Below, one piece after another: positions 1 to 7,216 of a DNA stretch of 9,948 bases. The position numbers and the translations under genes are program-made. The notes under the pieces were generated by a model. The model searched no databases, was not told the origin of the DNA, and saw only the letters and a program-made list of their open reading frames with translations. Within the stretch, counting starts at the first letter, position 1, and each line of letters starts with the position of its first letter. Origin of the DNA: Fidelibacterota bacterium (GTDB lineage Bacteria; Fidelibacterota; UBA2242); assembly GCA_016936335.1 (NCBI GenBank), contig JAFGXZ010000358.1, forward strand, positions 1 through 9,948, written 5' to 3'.

Positions 1-95
1 GCATTATATAGAATAGCGATAAAGTAAATTTGACCCTATACTGTTTTTTTTGCAGTTTTGATTTGACCAACAGATTGATGTATATAGGTTCCATA
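1..95. other. Non-coding flank after pilM, with an 8-bp direct repeat
   Basis: This AT-rich stretch follows the pilM stop codon and reaches the window edge. I see no reading frame with a plausible ribosome site on either strand. The octamer ATTTGACC occurs twice (28-35 and 61-68), and CCTATA (35-40) faces TATAGG (83-88). A run of eight T lies at 44-51 on the plus strand. In the direction of pilM transcription this run reads as A, so it does not form an intrinsic terminator. pilN, which usually follows pilM directly, does not begin here. Repeats of this kind can mark the end of a mobile or REP-like element, but nothing in the window confirms it. Confidence 0.4.
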
Positions 96-1163
96 TTAAT
101 CTCTTAATGCCAATCCAATCGCAGTTGTGAAGAGCGGGCCAGACAGGAGAGTTGCATGATCGGAGCTGTCAAATATAAACTGATTACTTTCAAGTGGATT
201 CCAGCGAAAAACCGGAATTTTTGTCTGTTGTGCAATGAGCAAATCCAGGCGGTGGAGAAAGGCGCTGCCACCAGTCAGGAAAATTTTTGCAGCCGATTCC
301 TTACCATAGAGAACTTGGTAATGAATATTCGCACTGCTGATTAAATTTGATAATGAATCAGAAAAACTATTGAGAATATTCTGCCACTCCGTATCCGAGA
401 AGCTGATTTTATTATTCAATTCTAAATCAGAAATATTTTGGCTATTAAACAGAATTTTCTGTTCTTCCGCTTCCCTGAATGAGGTACGCAGGGTGGATTC
501 AATTTGTCGCGTAATATAATTTCCACCAATCGGTCGGGATGATATATAGGGATCGTGATCGGGATGGACAATGATGATTGTCGTCTTTTCAGCACCAATA
601 TTGAGGAGAATGACCGTTTGATTTTCCTTGAATGGATTGAGCGCTATGAAACAATTATAGATTGCCAGAGAATCGATATCGATGCTCAATGCTTCAAGAC
701 GTGTACGGGAAATTAGATCCATTTGATTATCCAATGTATTCCGGGAAACCAACCCAACGGTAACCGTCATACTGTTTTTCACTTTATCGCGGTTGATTAC
801 CTGATAATCGTACTCCATTTTGTCTATTTCGGATGAGATTGTGCTCATCAGATTCCAGCGTAGGGCGGATTTGATTTCGTCTCCGGAAACCAGGGGAATT
901 TCGATAGATCTGATTTCAGTATCAATATCTGATAATGTTGTATGGACTTTACGAATAGTAAAAGGTATATCATGAATCATTTCCCTTAGAACCTGAGTAA
1001 TGACAGTTGTATCCAGGTTCTTGTGATTCCTGACTCTATCGGTGAGAAATAAATCATAATGCCTCAGGAATTCGATTTTAACATTATGCTTTTTACGCAG
1101 ACCGACCATCTTTATGGAATTATGACCAATATCTAATCCGACACTGATTGCCTCTTTAAACAT
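96..1163 (-). CDS. pilM: PilM, actin-like type IV pilus assembly protein
   Basis: PilM is a cytoplasmic FtsA/actin-fold ATP-binding protein. In known systems it binds the cytoplasmic tail of PilN and links the PilN/O/P alignment complex to the motor. Numbering from the start chosen here (355 residues), the phosphate-1 loop VGLDIGHNSIK is at about 8-18, a second phosphate loop LLNIGAEKTT at about 186-195, and the adenosine motif LTGGSAFL at about 296-303. I chose the ATG at 1163 because it lies 2 bp after the PilX stop, has a purine-rich GAGAAGG upstream, and gives the short basic N-terminus usual before the phosphate-1 loop. An in-frame ATG at 1184 would add seven residues and overlap PilX by 19 bp. 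It is the last gene of the run. Its usual partner pilN is not seen next to it. The family call is firm and the exact start is less so. Confidence 0.92.
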   Translation of the reverse strand: MFKEAISVGLDIGHNSIKMVGLRKKHNVKIEFLRHYDLFLTDRVRNHKNLDTTVITQVLREMIHDIPFTIRKVHTTLSDIDTEIRSIEIPLVSGDEIKSALRWNLMSTISSEIDKMEYDYQVINRDKVKNSMTVTVGLVSRNTLDNQMDLISRTRLEALSIDIDSLAIYNCFIALNPFKENQTVILLNIGAEKTTIIIVHPDHDPYISSRPIGGNYITRQIESTLRTSFREAEEQKILFNSQNISDLELNNKISFSDTEWQNILNSFSDSLSNLISSANIHYQVLYGKESAAKIFLTGGSAFLHRLDLLIAQQTKIPVFRWNPLESNQFIFDSSDHATLLSGPLFTTAIGLALRD

Positions 1164-1165
1164 CA

Positions 1166-2119
1166 CTAATTCAACCTTCTCCATGAACCAATTTTAAAAA
1201 ATTTGACCAGGTCTTGTCCTTCTGTGGGCTCAAATCCCGGGGGAGTGTTATAGTACTCAGGATATCCCAGGTCGTCGATTATCACCCCGGATTTTAATTC
1301 CACTTCAGGTGCTATGATGGGTCCTGATAATGTACTGCCGGCAAAACTGATAAAACCGTTCGAATAGATTGCACCGAGAATTGTCAGACTCGGTACACCA
1401 CTTACTTCGTTATCTTCAACCAACGTTGAATCATAGGAAATTAATGCCGGATAATAGATGTTGGTGTCGGGCACTTGCTGGGCGATAATGGTAACAATTC
1501 CAACGAATTTTATCCCGGTTGTAGCGATCAACGTTCCATTTAACTCGGTCCCATTGTTCGCATTAATATGACCATTTATGAAATGAATTCCTTCCGGTAA
1601 CACAGAACTGAAAACCTGATCAGAATAATAGACATAATCAGCAATCGACAGGTAGTAAGGCAGATCAATGGCGGGGAGCACATCGAATTGGGAAATATCA
1701 GCCGCAGCTCCTGAAGTCAGTGTAAAATGGCTGGTATCCAAAACCGTACCAAACGATATAGTATGATCAAAGACATAATCTTCCTTAAGACCCCAGGACA
1801 GACTCGTTGAATAAGTTCCGGTGACGCCATTGGCAGTCAATGTCAGATTAATCGTATCAACTTCGACACTGATTGAACTTGAACTGAACGATGCATCGCT
1901 ATCAACGCCCTGATTTATCCGCCACAGGGCGATGTTCAGACCGCTTTCAGCATTAAAGTAGGATTGAGTTTTCTGGATCTCATGTCGGCTGAACATAATT
2001 TCCTGGGATGCCATTGAGAGTAATGTCGAACCGACAATCGTCATAAACAGGAAAAAAACCATTATCATCGCCAAAACGACGCCGTCTTCAGATTTCAGGT
2101 TTTTCAAAAACGGTTTCAT
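1166..2119 (-). CDS. pilX: PilX/GspK-like prepilin with large beta-rich domain
   Basis: This is a minor prepilin of the PilX N-terminal type, 317 residues. The leader MKPFLKNLKSEDG ends at Gly13, where PilD would cut, and the mature protein would start VVLAM. Position +5 is Met rather than the usual Glu, as in GspK and many PilX proteins. The hydrophobic helix spans about 14-36 and is followed by the family-typical SYFNAESGLNIALWR at about 53-67. Residues 75-170 are rich in Ser, Thr and Asp. Residues about 175-283 carry short repeated hydrophobic/Gly strands (INGHI, LNGTLIA, ILGAIYSNGFISF, LSGPIIAPEVEL) resembling a right-handed beta-solenoid of the sort found fused to PilX N-termini. It starts 2 bp after the pilD stop. 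By family logic it caps the pilus tip with the PilV- and PilW-like proteins. A role as adhesin is my inference. Confidence 0.82.
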   Translation of the reverse strand: MKPFLKNLKSEDGVVLAMIMVFFLFMTIVGSTLLSMASQEIMFSRHEIQKTQSYFNAESGLNIALWRINQGVDSDASFSSSSISVEVDTINLTLTANGVTGTYSTSLSWGLKEDYVFDHTISFGTVLDTSHFTLTSGAAADISQFDVLPAIDLPYYLSIADYVYYSDQVFSSVLPEGIHFINGHINANNGTELNGTLIATTGIKFVGIVTIIAQQVPDTNIYYPALISYDSTLVEDNEVSGVPSLTILGAIYSNGFISFAGSTLSGPIIAPEVELKSGVIIDDLGYPEYYNTPPGFEPTEGQDLVKFFKIGSWRRLN

Positions 2120-2121
2120 AA

Positions 2122-2892
2122 TTAAAATACCAGATCCAGGTAGCTTTGAATTAATTCATTACCAAATAACAGGGTAATAAGAGTTGACACTGCGATAAAA
2201 GGTGCAAGAGGCAGCTGTCTGCCGAGTATTTTCCCGTTTTTTAATGCGGGAATAATGACATAAAGTGCTGCCAGGGTAAAGGACAAAATCAGGATAAATA
2301 AGCTAAATTTGGCACCGGTGAAAATACCGATCATCGCCGCCAGTTTTATATCACCGGCTCCTAATGCAGTCTGTCTGAAAAGTAACTTTCCAATGACTGC
2401 CCAAAAAAGCATAAATGCTAAACCTGATGTCATTCCCAGAATTGAATCCATAATCGAAGATGGATTTAATATTATAATAATGGCGAATCCAATACCATAT
2501 CCGAACAACACGACTGAATTCAAAATCCGGCGGTGATCAAGATCCGTGTAAGTGCAAACGATTAATATCGAAATAAGGACCAGTTGTAGTACAAAATCAA
2601 TGCTGAGTCCGAATTTATAATAGAGAACAATCCATGACAATGCACTGATAATCTCCACGAGAAAGTACCGAATCGGTATCGATGATTGGCAGTGGAAACA
2701 ATGTCCTCTAACCATTAAATAACTGATAATCGGAATATTATCCCAAACACGGAGTGGGTGATGACAGTTTGGGCAGTGCGAAGAGGGAAATAGGATTGAC
2801 TCTTTTATTGGGAGTCGATAAATCAGGACATTCAAGAAACTGCCAATAATTGCCCCAAGAGTAAAAAGTAATATAATAATTATCGTTTCCAT
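2122..2892 (-). CDS. pilD: PilD, prepilin leader peptidase and N-methyltransferase
   Basis: PilD is the integral membrane aspartic protease that removes the leader after the conserved Gly of each prepilin and methylates the new N-terminal residue. The protein has 256 residues, a usual length. It has an N-terminal GSFLNVLIYRLP motif (17-28) and four zinc-type cysteines C40, C43, C65 and C68, as in bifunctional enzymes. The candidate catalytic aspartates are D117, in TDLDHRR, and D181, in the GAGDIKL (GxGD) motif. Several strongly hydrophobic helices follow. After TDLDHRR the usual IPN/IPD is ILN, so the common Pro is replaced by Leu. It starts 6 bp after the PilW-like stop and ends 2 bp before pilX, so it sits inside the prepilin block whose products it processes. 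Confidence 0.95.
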   Translation of the reverse strand: METIIIILLFTLGAIIGSFLNVLIYRLPIKESILFPSSHCPNCHHPLRVWDNIPIISYLMVRGHCFHCQSSIPIRYFLVEIISALSWIVLYYKFGLSIDFVLQLVLISILIVCTYTDLDHRRILNSVVLFGYGIGFAIIIILNPSSIMDSILGMTSGLAFMLFWAVIGKLLFRQTALGAGDIKLAAMIGIFTGAKFSLFILILSFTLAALYVIIPALKNGKILGRQLPLAPFIAVSTLITLLFGNELIQSYLDLVF

Positions 2893-2898
2893 CTGAGC

Positions 2899-3414
2899 TC
2901 AATTCCGAAATGAATAATATTGGGTTGTAGTCAATGGACTACCATTTTGATTTGTCGTCAATACCATCCGGATGGTCCGCAAGGAATCCGGATTATAGAA
3001 CTCAGAAAAACTGAGATTATTGACGATACTTTTTACTAGTCTATTTTTGACGCCATTCGTCTTTACTAGCACGAAATCGTTATTGCCTGTAAATAGCGAA
3101 GTTGTGGTCGAATCAGGAGCAGTCACACTCAGGCAGGAACCAGAACTGCTAAGAGTTGTTTTGGTTGAATCTGTATAAATTTTTGAATTAATTCCACTTC
3201 CTTCACGAATAATTCTTGAACAAATTTGGGTAATCAGCGTGTGATCCCGAATATCCTGGACCTCTATTCTGGATTTAATCATCTGTTCGTTTGAGATTAT
3301 TAAAAGACTTGCAACAAACAGAATCAATATCGAAGACACGACAATGGTAATACTGAGTTCCGTCAGGGTAAAACCACATGAGTCAGCAGATAAAATTTTA
3401 TTGAGCCATATCAT
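2899..3414 (-). CDS. pilW: PilW/GspJ-like minor prepilin
   Basis: This is a class III prepilin of 171 residues. The leader MIWLNKILSADSCG ends at Gly14, followed by mature FTLTELSITIVVSSILILFVASLLI, with Glu at +5 and a hydrophobic helix of about 22 residues. Order and size match PilW/GspJ: it follows a PilV/GspI-like gene and precedes the PilX-like one. The globular part holds two cysteines, C65 and C94, which could pair, and ends in a beta-rich region with a Ser/Thr-rich loop. A third cysteine, C13, lies just before the cleavage site and would leave with the leader. The ATG lies inside the end of the upstream gene (17-bp overlap), so translation is probably coupled. The prepilin call is firm. 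The PilW name rests on size and position rather than on diagnostic residues. Confidence 0.8.
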   Translation of the reverse strand: MIWLNKILSADSCGFTLTELSITIVVSSILILFVASLLIISNEQMIKSRIEVQDIRDHTLITQICSRIIREGSGINSKIYTDSTKTTLSSSGSCLSVTAPDSTTTSLFTGNNDFVLVKTNGVKNRLVKSIVNNLSFSEFYNPDSLRTIRMVLTTNQNGSPLTTTQYYSFRN

Positions 3415-3847
3415 AAAAATACTCGCTGATATCGGTTTCCAGGCTAAGTGATTGAGTTAATGCCCATGCGACGGTAACTTCAATGTGTTTATAATCAACA
3501 GTATTAGCATCCAAATCAGATCCGCCGGTTCCATCGAAATCATCATCGATATCCGTGACAACGGTGGTGCGTGTGCCCAACACATCTTTCAGCATAATGC
3601 TGGTATTGGATTCTGATAAACTATCTGACAGGATTTCCCATGAATACTTGCGAACAGTTTCAAGGCGGCTCTCAGCGATTATTAATGCGATTCGCTGATA
3701 TTTTTCCACGGTCATCTGCTCTCGACCGACCGAGACAAATTGCAGGCCGCCAATAATCAATATGGTCATTATTAAAATGGCGACAGCCGTTTCGGCCAGG
3801 GTAACTCCATTGTCACTGTTGATTATATTTTTTAATAATGGCTTCAT
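3398..3847 (-). CDS. pilV: PilV/GspI-like minor prepilin
   Basis: This is a class III prepilin of 149 residues. The leader MKPLLKNIINSDNG ends at Gly14 and the mature protein starts VTLAETAVAILIMTILIIGG, with Glu at +5. The +1 residue is Val rather than Phe. The segment IALIIAESRLETVRKYSW (about 53-70) and the later YKHIEVTVAW (about 119-128) are typical of the PilV/GspI group. Between them is an acidic loop, DIDDDFDGTGGSDLD (about 99-113), with a calcium-site look that is common in this group. The start ATG at 3847 has only a weak GGGAAAA upstream and lies 17 bp after a strong hairpin that separates it from pilA. It overlaps the next gene by 17 bp. It would be a minor component at the pilus tip or priming complex. 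Confidence 0.82.
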   Translation of the reverse strand: MKPLLKNIINSDNGVTLAETAVAILIMTILIIGGLQFVSVGREQMTVEKYQRIALIIAESRLETVRKYSWEILSDSLSESNTSIMLKDVLGTRTTVVTDIDDDFDGTGGSDLDANTVDYKHIEVTVAWALTQSLSLETDISEYFYDMAQ

Positions 3848-3864
3848 CGTTTTTCCCGGAGAGG

Positions 3865-3891
3865 GGAGAGGAGAATTAAATTCTCCTCTCC
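3865..3891 (-). repeat. Perfect 13-bp inverted repeat (hairpin) between pilA and pilV
   Basis: Two exact 13-bp arms (GGAGAGGAGAATT and its complement) flank a single central base. As RNA this gives a GC-containing stem with a small loop, 15 bp after the pilA stop and 17 bp before the pilV start. No U-run follows it on the transcribed strand. The downstream bases read GGGAAAAACG before the ATG, so it is not a classical intrinsic terminator. It more likely protects the 3' end of an abundant pilA message or partly limits read-through into the minor pilins. The AGGAG in one arm resembles a ribosome site but is sealed in the stem and too far from the ATG to serve. Confidence 0.75.
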
Positions 3892-3906
3892 GCTTTTCAG
3901 TAACTA

Positions 3907-4314
3907 TTAACTTGGGCCTCCGGTGAAAACACCCAGTTCATTCAATGTGCGATCTGTTCCGCCCAGAATGCCATCACTGTCACAGGTTAACGTGTAAAAA
4001 GTGTCAGCAGACTCGATTGTGTACAAACTTGCTGTGAAATATTTTCCAGCCAGATCAGTTGTACTGACACCCAGCCCCGATACCGCAGTGACAGCAGTAC
4101 CGGCAGCGGCAGTTGGATAGACACTGTTTGCAGCGTAATAAACGCGCAAACCGGTGCGTATCGTCCCTAATGCTGCGTCGCACTCTGTCATTTTGGCTTT
4201 ACTGATGTTTGACTGATAAATTGGAACAGCCACGGCGGCAAGAATTCCAACAATGACGATGACAATCATCAATTCAACCAGTGTGAAACCCGATTCATTT
4301 CTTAACGTCTTCAT
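3907..4314 (-). CDS. pilA: PilA, major type IVa pilin precursor
   Basis: The product is the main structural subunit of the pilus. The precursor has 135 residues with the short leader MKTLRNESG, cut after Gly9. The mature pilin starts FTLVELMIVIVIVGILAAVAVPIY, with Phe +1, Glu +5 and the Pro that kinks helix alpha-1, and has about 126 residues, which is small. The variable part has an Ala/Thr/Gly-rich loop (about 68-85) and a beta region. Cysteines at 45 and 111 are far apart, one in the helix and one near the C-terminus, unlike the usual C-terminal disulfide loop. I chose the ATG at 4314 because a perfect AGGAGG lies 7 bp upstream and the leader length fits. The in-frame ATG at 4368 would overlap pilC and give an unlikely 27-residue leader. 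It lies 46 bp after pilC, and a hairpin follows it. Confidence 0.93.
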   Translation of the reverse strand: MKTLRNESGFTLVELMIVIVIVGILAAVAVPIYQSNISKAKMTECDAALGTIRTGLRVYYAANSVYPTAAAGTAVTAVSGLGVSTTDLAGKYFTASLYTIESADTFYTLTCDSDGILGGTDRTLNELGVFTGGPS

Positions 4315-4321
4315 AACATTT

Positions 4322-4327
4322 CCTCCT
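4322..4327 (-). promoter_or_regulatory. Perfect Shine-Dalgarno site for pilA
   Basis: The minus strand reads AGGAGG, then seven bases, then the ATG at 4314. This is the only full-consensus ribosome site among the pilus genes here. The others have weak sites or depend on overlap with the gene before. It fixes the pilA start and fits the need for far more PilA than the other proteins from the same message. Confidence 0.85.
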
Positions 4328-4360
4328 TTTGGAATTTTAATAGAACGTATTTTATAACTA

Positions 4361-5590
4361 CTAGCCATGAATGGCTCCTGTCATTTGGAAAATTGGCAGA
4401 TAAAGGGCAATTACCACAACCAGTGCCAGTATACCCAATCCGATCATCAGAATCGGTTCGATTATTGTCGAAATCGAATCGATAGTGGCATTAAATTGCC
4501 GATCATAAAATTCAGCGACTTTTTCAAGCATTAATTCCAGAGAGCCCGATTCCTCTCCAACCGTGATCATTTTGACCATCATTACCGGAAATAAAGCATG
4601 CTGCATCATCGATTTTCCCAGTGATAAGCCACCTGAAATTCCGTCTTTGACCATGTCAACCGTTTCGATGATTATAACATTGTTGGAAGTCTCCGCAGCG
4701 AGTCCCAGTGAATCAACCAATGGGACATTATTTTTAGTAAGAGTGCCCAGTGTCTTACTGAAACGGGCAATAATGGATTTTTTAATCATTGCACCAAAAA
4801 CAGGAATTTGAAATACTATTTTGTCCAGAAATCGGCGACCCTGAGGATTTTTCTTAAGGAATTTAAAACCAAAAATCAGGGCAATGATCAGACTGATCTC
4901 TATTAGAATGTTCTTTTTAGCAAAATTGCTGATAGCGATAATGACCAAAGTCGGACCGGGGAGTTCGGCGCCAAAGCTGGCAAAAATGTCCTGGAATTTT
5001 GGGACAAGCCCAAATATAACTGCCGATACTACCAGCGCGAAAAAGATCGAAATAAATTTCGGGTAGGAAATCGCGGCTTTAATCTTTTTATCAATTTTGT
5101 CTTTATCTTCGACATAAGTAGCTAACTGGTCAAGAATGCCGGCGAGATTTCCGCCGATTTCGGCAGCCTTGACCATTGATATTGCGAGGGTTGAAAATAC
5201 CGCGGTGTGTTTGGACAGTGCTTCAGAAAAATTTTCACCCTTTTTTAAATCGCTGCGTAAACTGGCAACAACTTTTTGAAACATTGGCTTTTCACACTGA
5301 TCCTGAAGTATATCAAGGCTGTCAACCAGCTGTACACCGGCACCGACCATGGTCGACAATTGTCGGAAGAAGACAACCAGATCATCAGAATCAATCGGTT
5401 TCTGGAATGTGAAGAATGAATTGGTTTTTGGTGAAGTTTCTACGGTTTTTACATTGACTACTTTTGCAGATATGAGGGTCATGGATTTTTTCTGGAGCTG
5501 CATTGCTAATTGAATCTCAGAGGATGCTGAAAGAACCCCTTTTGTTTTCCGACCGTTTGTGCTTAGTGCAATGTAATTAAAATTAGGCAT
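4361..5590 (-). CDS. pilC: PilC, inner-membrane platform protein (GspF family)
   Basis: PilC is the polytopic inner-membrane protein on which the PilB and PilT motors act to move pilins into or out of the fibre. It has 409 residues, the usual length. A small N-terminal region (about 1-60) precedes two T2SSF repeats. The first, about 72-196, holds FFRQLSTMVGAGVQLVDSL and KAAEIGGNL and ends in a membrane helix at about 177-197. GAELPGPT follows at about 207-214. A second membrane helix lies at about 226-245. The second repeat, about 273-396, contains FSKTLGTLTKNNVPLVDSL and GEESGSLELML and ends in a hydrophobic helix at about 376-398. Its ATG overlaps the pilB stop by one base (TAATG), which suggests translational coupling with its motor. 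Confidence 0.96.
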   Translation of the reverse strand: MPNFNYIALSTNGRKTKGVLSASSEIQLAMQLQKKSMTLISAKVVNVKTVETSPKTNSFFTFQKPIDSDDLVVFFRQLSTMVGAGVQLVDSLDILQDQCEKPMFQKVVASLRSDLKKGENFSEALSKHTAVFSTLAISMVKAAEIGGNLAGILDQLATYVEDKDKIDKKIKAAISYPKFISIFFALVVSAVIFGLVPKFQDIFASFGAELPGPTLVIIAISNFAKKNILIEISLIIALIFGFKFLKKNPQGRRFLDKIVFQIPVFGAMIKKSIIARFSKTLGTLTKNNVPLVDSLGLAAETSNNVIIIETVDMVKDGISGGLSLGKSMMQHALFPVMMVKMITVGEESGSLELMLEKVAEFYDRQFNATIDSISTIIEPILMIGLGILALVVVIALYLPIFQMTGAIHG

Positions 5591-7176
5591 TAGACAATTC
5601 TCAATACTTCATCTATCGTTGTTCGTCCCTCTTTTACCTTTTTCATACCGTGATGAAGGAGAGACTCCATGCCAAGTTCCGTGCCGCGTTTCCGAATGGT
5701 TTCTTCGGAAGCGTCGTTGATGATCATTTCCTTGATTTCAGAATTAATGAAGAAAAATTCATAGATTGCCATGCGGCCCCAGAATCCGGTGCCACCACAA
5801 TGATCACAGCCGGTTCCTTTATAAAAATTGTAACCTGTAGTGTCAATTTGAAGTGTGTGTAACCGTAGCATGGTTTCTTCATCCGGTGTATATTTTGTTT
5901 TACAGTGTAAACAGATTCGACGGGTCAGGCGTTGGGCAATGATCAGAGATAACGCCGAACAGATCAGGTACTTGTCAATACCCATATTGATTAACCGGAT
6001 GACAGTAGATACAGCATCATTAGTATGAAGAGTCGATAGTACCAGATGACCGGTTAATGATGCCTTAATAGCAATTTCAGCGGTTTCCTTATCGCGGATT
6101 TCACCAACCATGACTATATCGGGATCCTGCCTCAGAATTGAGCGTAATCCGGCTGCAAAGGTCAATCCCACCTGGGGACGGGCCTGAATCTGATTGATGC
6201 CTTTTAAGCGGTATTCAACCGGATCTTCAACAGTAATTATGTTTTTCTCAGGAGAATTCACATAATTTAGTGCCGAATAGAGTGTTGTTGTTTTGCCTGA
6301 ACCTGTCGGACCCGTGACCAGAACCATTCCATGAGCCAAAGAAAGTACGTTTTTAAATTTTGTCATCAGGTCATTTTCAAAACCAATATCATCAATATTT
6401 AATGAAATGCTACCCTTATCCAGGATTCTCATTACGATCTTTTCACCATAAATAGTTGGTAACGACGAAATACGTATATCAATCTGGCGACCCAGAATTT
6501 TTATTTTTGTTCTGCCATCTTGTGGTACACGGCGTTCGGCAATATCCAGACCTCCAAGAATTTTAATACGGGATATGATGCCGGATTGCATTCGTTTTGG
6601 GGGTGGTGAGATTTCTCTAAGAATGCCGTCAACTCTAAGGCGGATTTTAACCTCTTTTTCCTGCGGTTCAATGTGAACATCGCTGGCGCGGTCCTGACTC
6701 GCTTGCAGTAACAACAGGTTGACAAACTTGATCGCAGGAGCATCTTCGGCTTCAATCCGCAACTGTTCTTCGTTGTCTTCTTCCTTCTCGTCATCAACCT
6801 CGAAATTGACGAGCTCTTTCATGCTCTCTTCGAGATTTACTTTTTGTGAATAAAATTTATCAATTTCTGCATCGATACTTTCAACATTTGCATAACTGAT
6901 ATCAATTTTAAATCCGGTTCTCTTCTGAATAACGTCGCGAGCAATCGGGTCAAAAGGATTTGCTAAAGCAACAGACAGAACATTATTTTTCTGAGCAAAT
7001 GCAATAGCGTGAAAATATTGAGCAATATCTTCTGGTATTAGTGCCACCACAGTCGGATCGATAAAACCCAGGTTTTTCAGATCAGTCGTTGGAATTCGGT
7101 TAAGAAGAACAAACGATTGGATTCGTTGCTGAACCTGTACTTGTTCCGGGGTATTATTTATGTTTGTTGTCTGCAT
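5590..7176 (-). CDS. pilB: PilB, type IV pilus extension ATPase
   Basis: PilB is the hexameric cytoplasmic ATPase that powers pilin assembly through PilC. The protein has 528 residues. A T2SSE-type N-terminal region spans about 30-112, followed by an acidic stretch (about 118-145). The ATPase core has the Asp box ITVEDPVEYR (about 314-323), Walker A GPTGSGKTT (289-297), the Walker B region with RQDPDIVMVGEIRD (about 349-362), and the His box STLHTNDA (about 381-388). Two CxxC pairs, C422/C425 and C457/C460, form the zinc site typical of extension ATPases and absent from PilT. The N-terminus begins partway into the usual N-terminal region and lacks an RLGxxL-type first half. An in-frame TGA at 7198-7200 rules out a longer start. 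It is the first gene after the sigma-54-like promoter. Confidence 0.96.
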   Translation of the reverse strand: MQTTNINNTPEQVQVQQRIQSFVLLNRIPTTDLKNLGFIDPTVVALIPEDIAQYFHAIAFAQKNNVLSVALANPFDPIARDVIQKRTGFKIDISYANVESIDAEIDKFYSQKVNLEESMKELVNFEVDDEKEEDNEEQLRIEAEDAPAIKFVNLLLLQASQDRASDVHIEPQEKEVKIRLRVDGILREISPPPKRMQSGIISRIKILGGLDIAERRVPQDGRTKIKILGRQIDIRISSLPTIYGEKIVMRILDKGSISLNIDDIGFENDLMTKFKNVLSLAHGMVLVTGPTGSGKTTTLYSALNYVNSPEKNIITVEDPVEYRLKGINQIQARPQVGLTFAAGLRSILRQDPDIVMVGEIRDKETAEIAIKASLTGHLVLSTLHTNDAVSTVIRLINMGIDKYLICSALSLIIAQRLTRRICLHCKTKYTPDEETMLRLHTLQIDTTGYNFYKGTGCDHCGGTGFWGRMAIYEFFFINSEIKEMIINDASEETIRKRGTELGMESLLHHGMKKVKEGRTTIDEVLRIV

Positions 7177-7216
7177 GATCCAATTTTCAATTATTACTCA
7201 AACGTTGAAGTGATAT

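Noticed and set aside
3865..3891. Hairpin as a rho-independent terminator after pilA
   Set aside because: On the transcribed strand the bases after the stem contain an A-run, not a U-run, and the downstream prepilin genes have no obvious promoter of their own.
4335..4350. Possible -10 box (TATAAAAT) for a separate pilA promoter
   Set aside because: No TTGACA-like -35 element lies at 16-18 bp, and the surrounding DNA is AT-rich enough to give this by chance.
4315..4368. Longer pilA start at 4368 giving a 153-residue product
   Set aside because: It overlaps the end of pilC and gives a 27-residue leader. The ATG at 4314 has a perfect AGGAGG 7 bp upstream and a normal 9-residue leader.
4363..4376. 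Short palindrome AGCCATGAATGGCT at the end of pilC
   Set aside because: The 6-bp arms with a 2-bp centre inside coding sequence are too small to claim function.
6501..6797. Possible 98-residue gene on the minus strand
   Set aside because: It lies entirely inside pilB in another frame, has a low-complexity basic composition, and matches no family I recognise.
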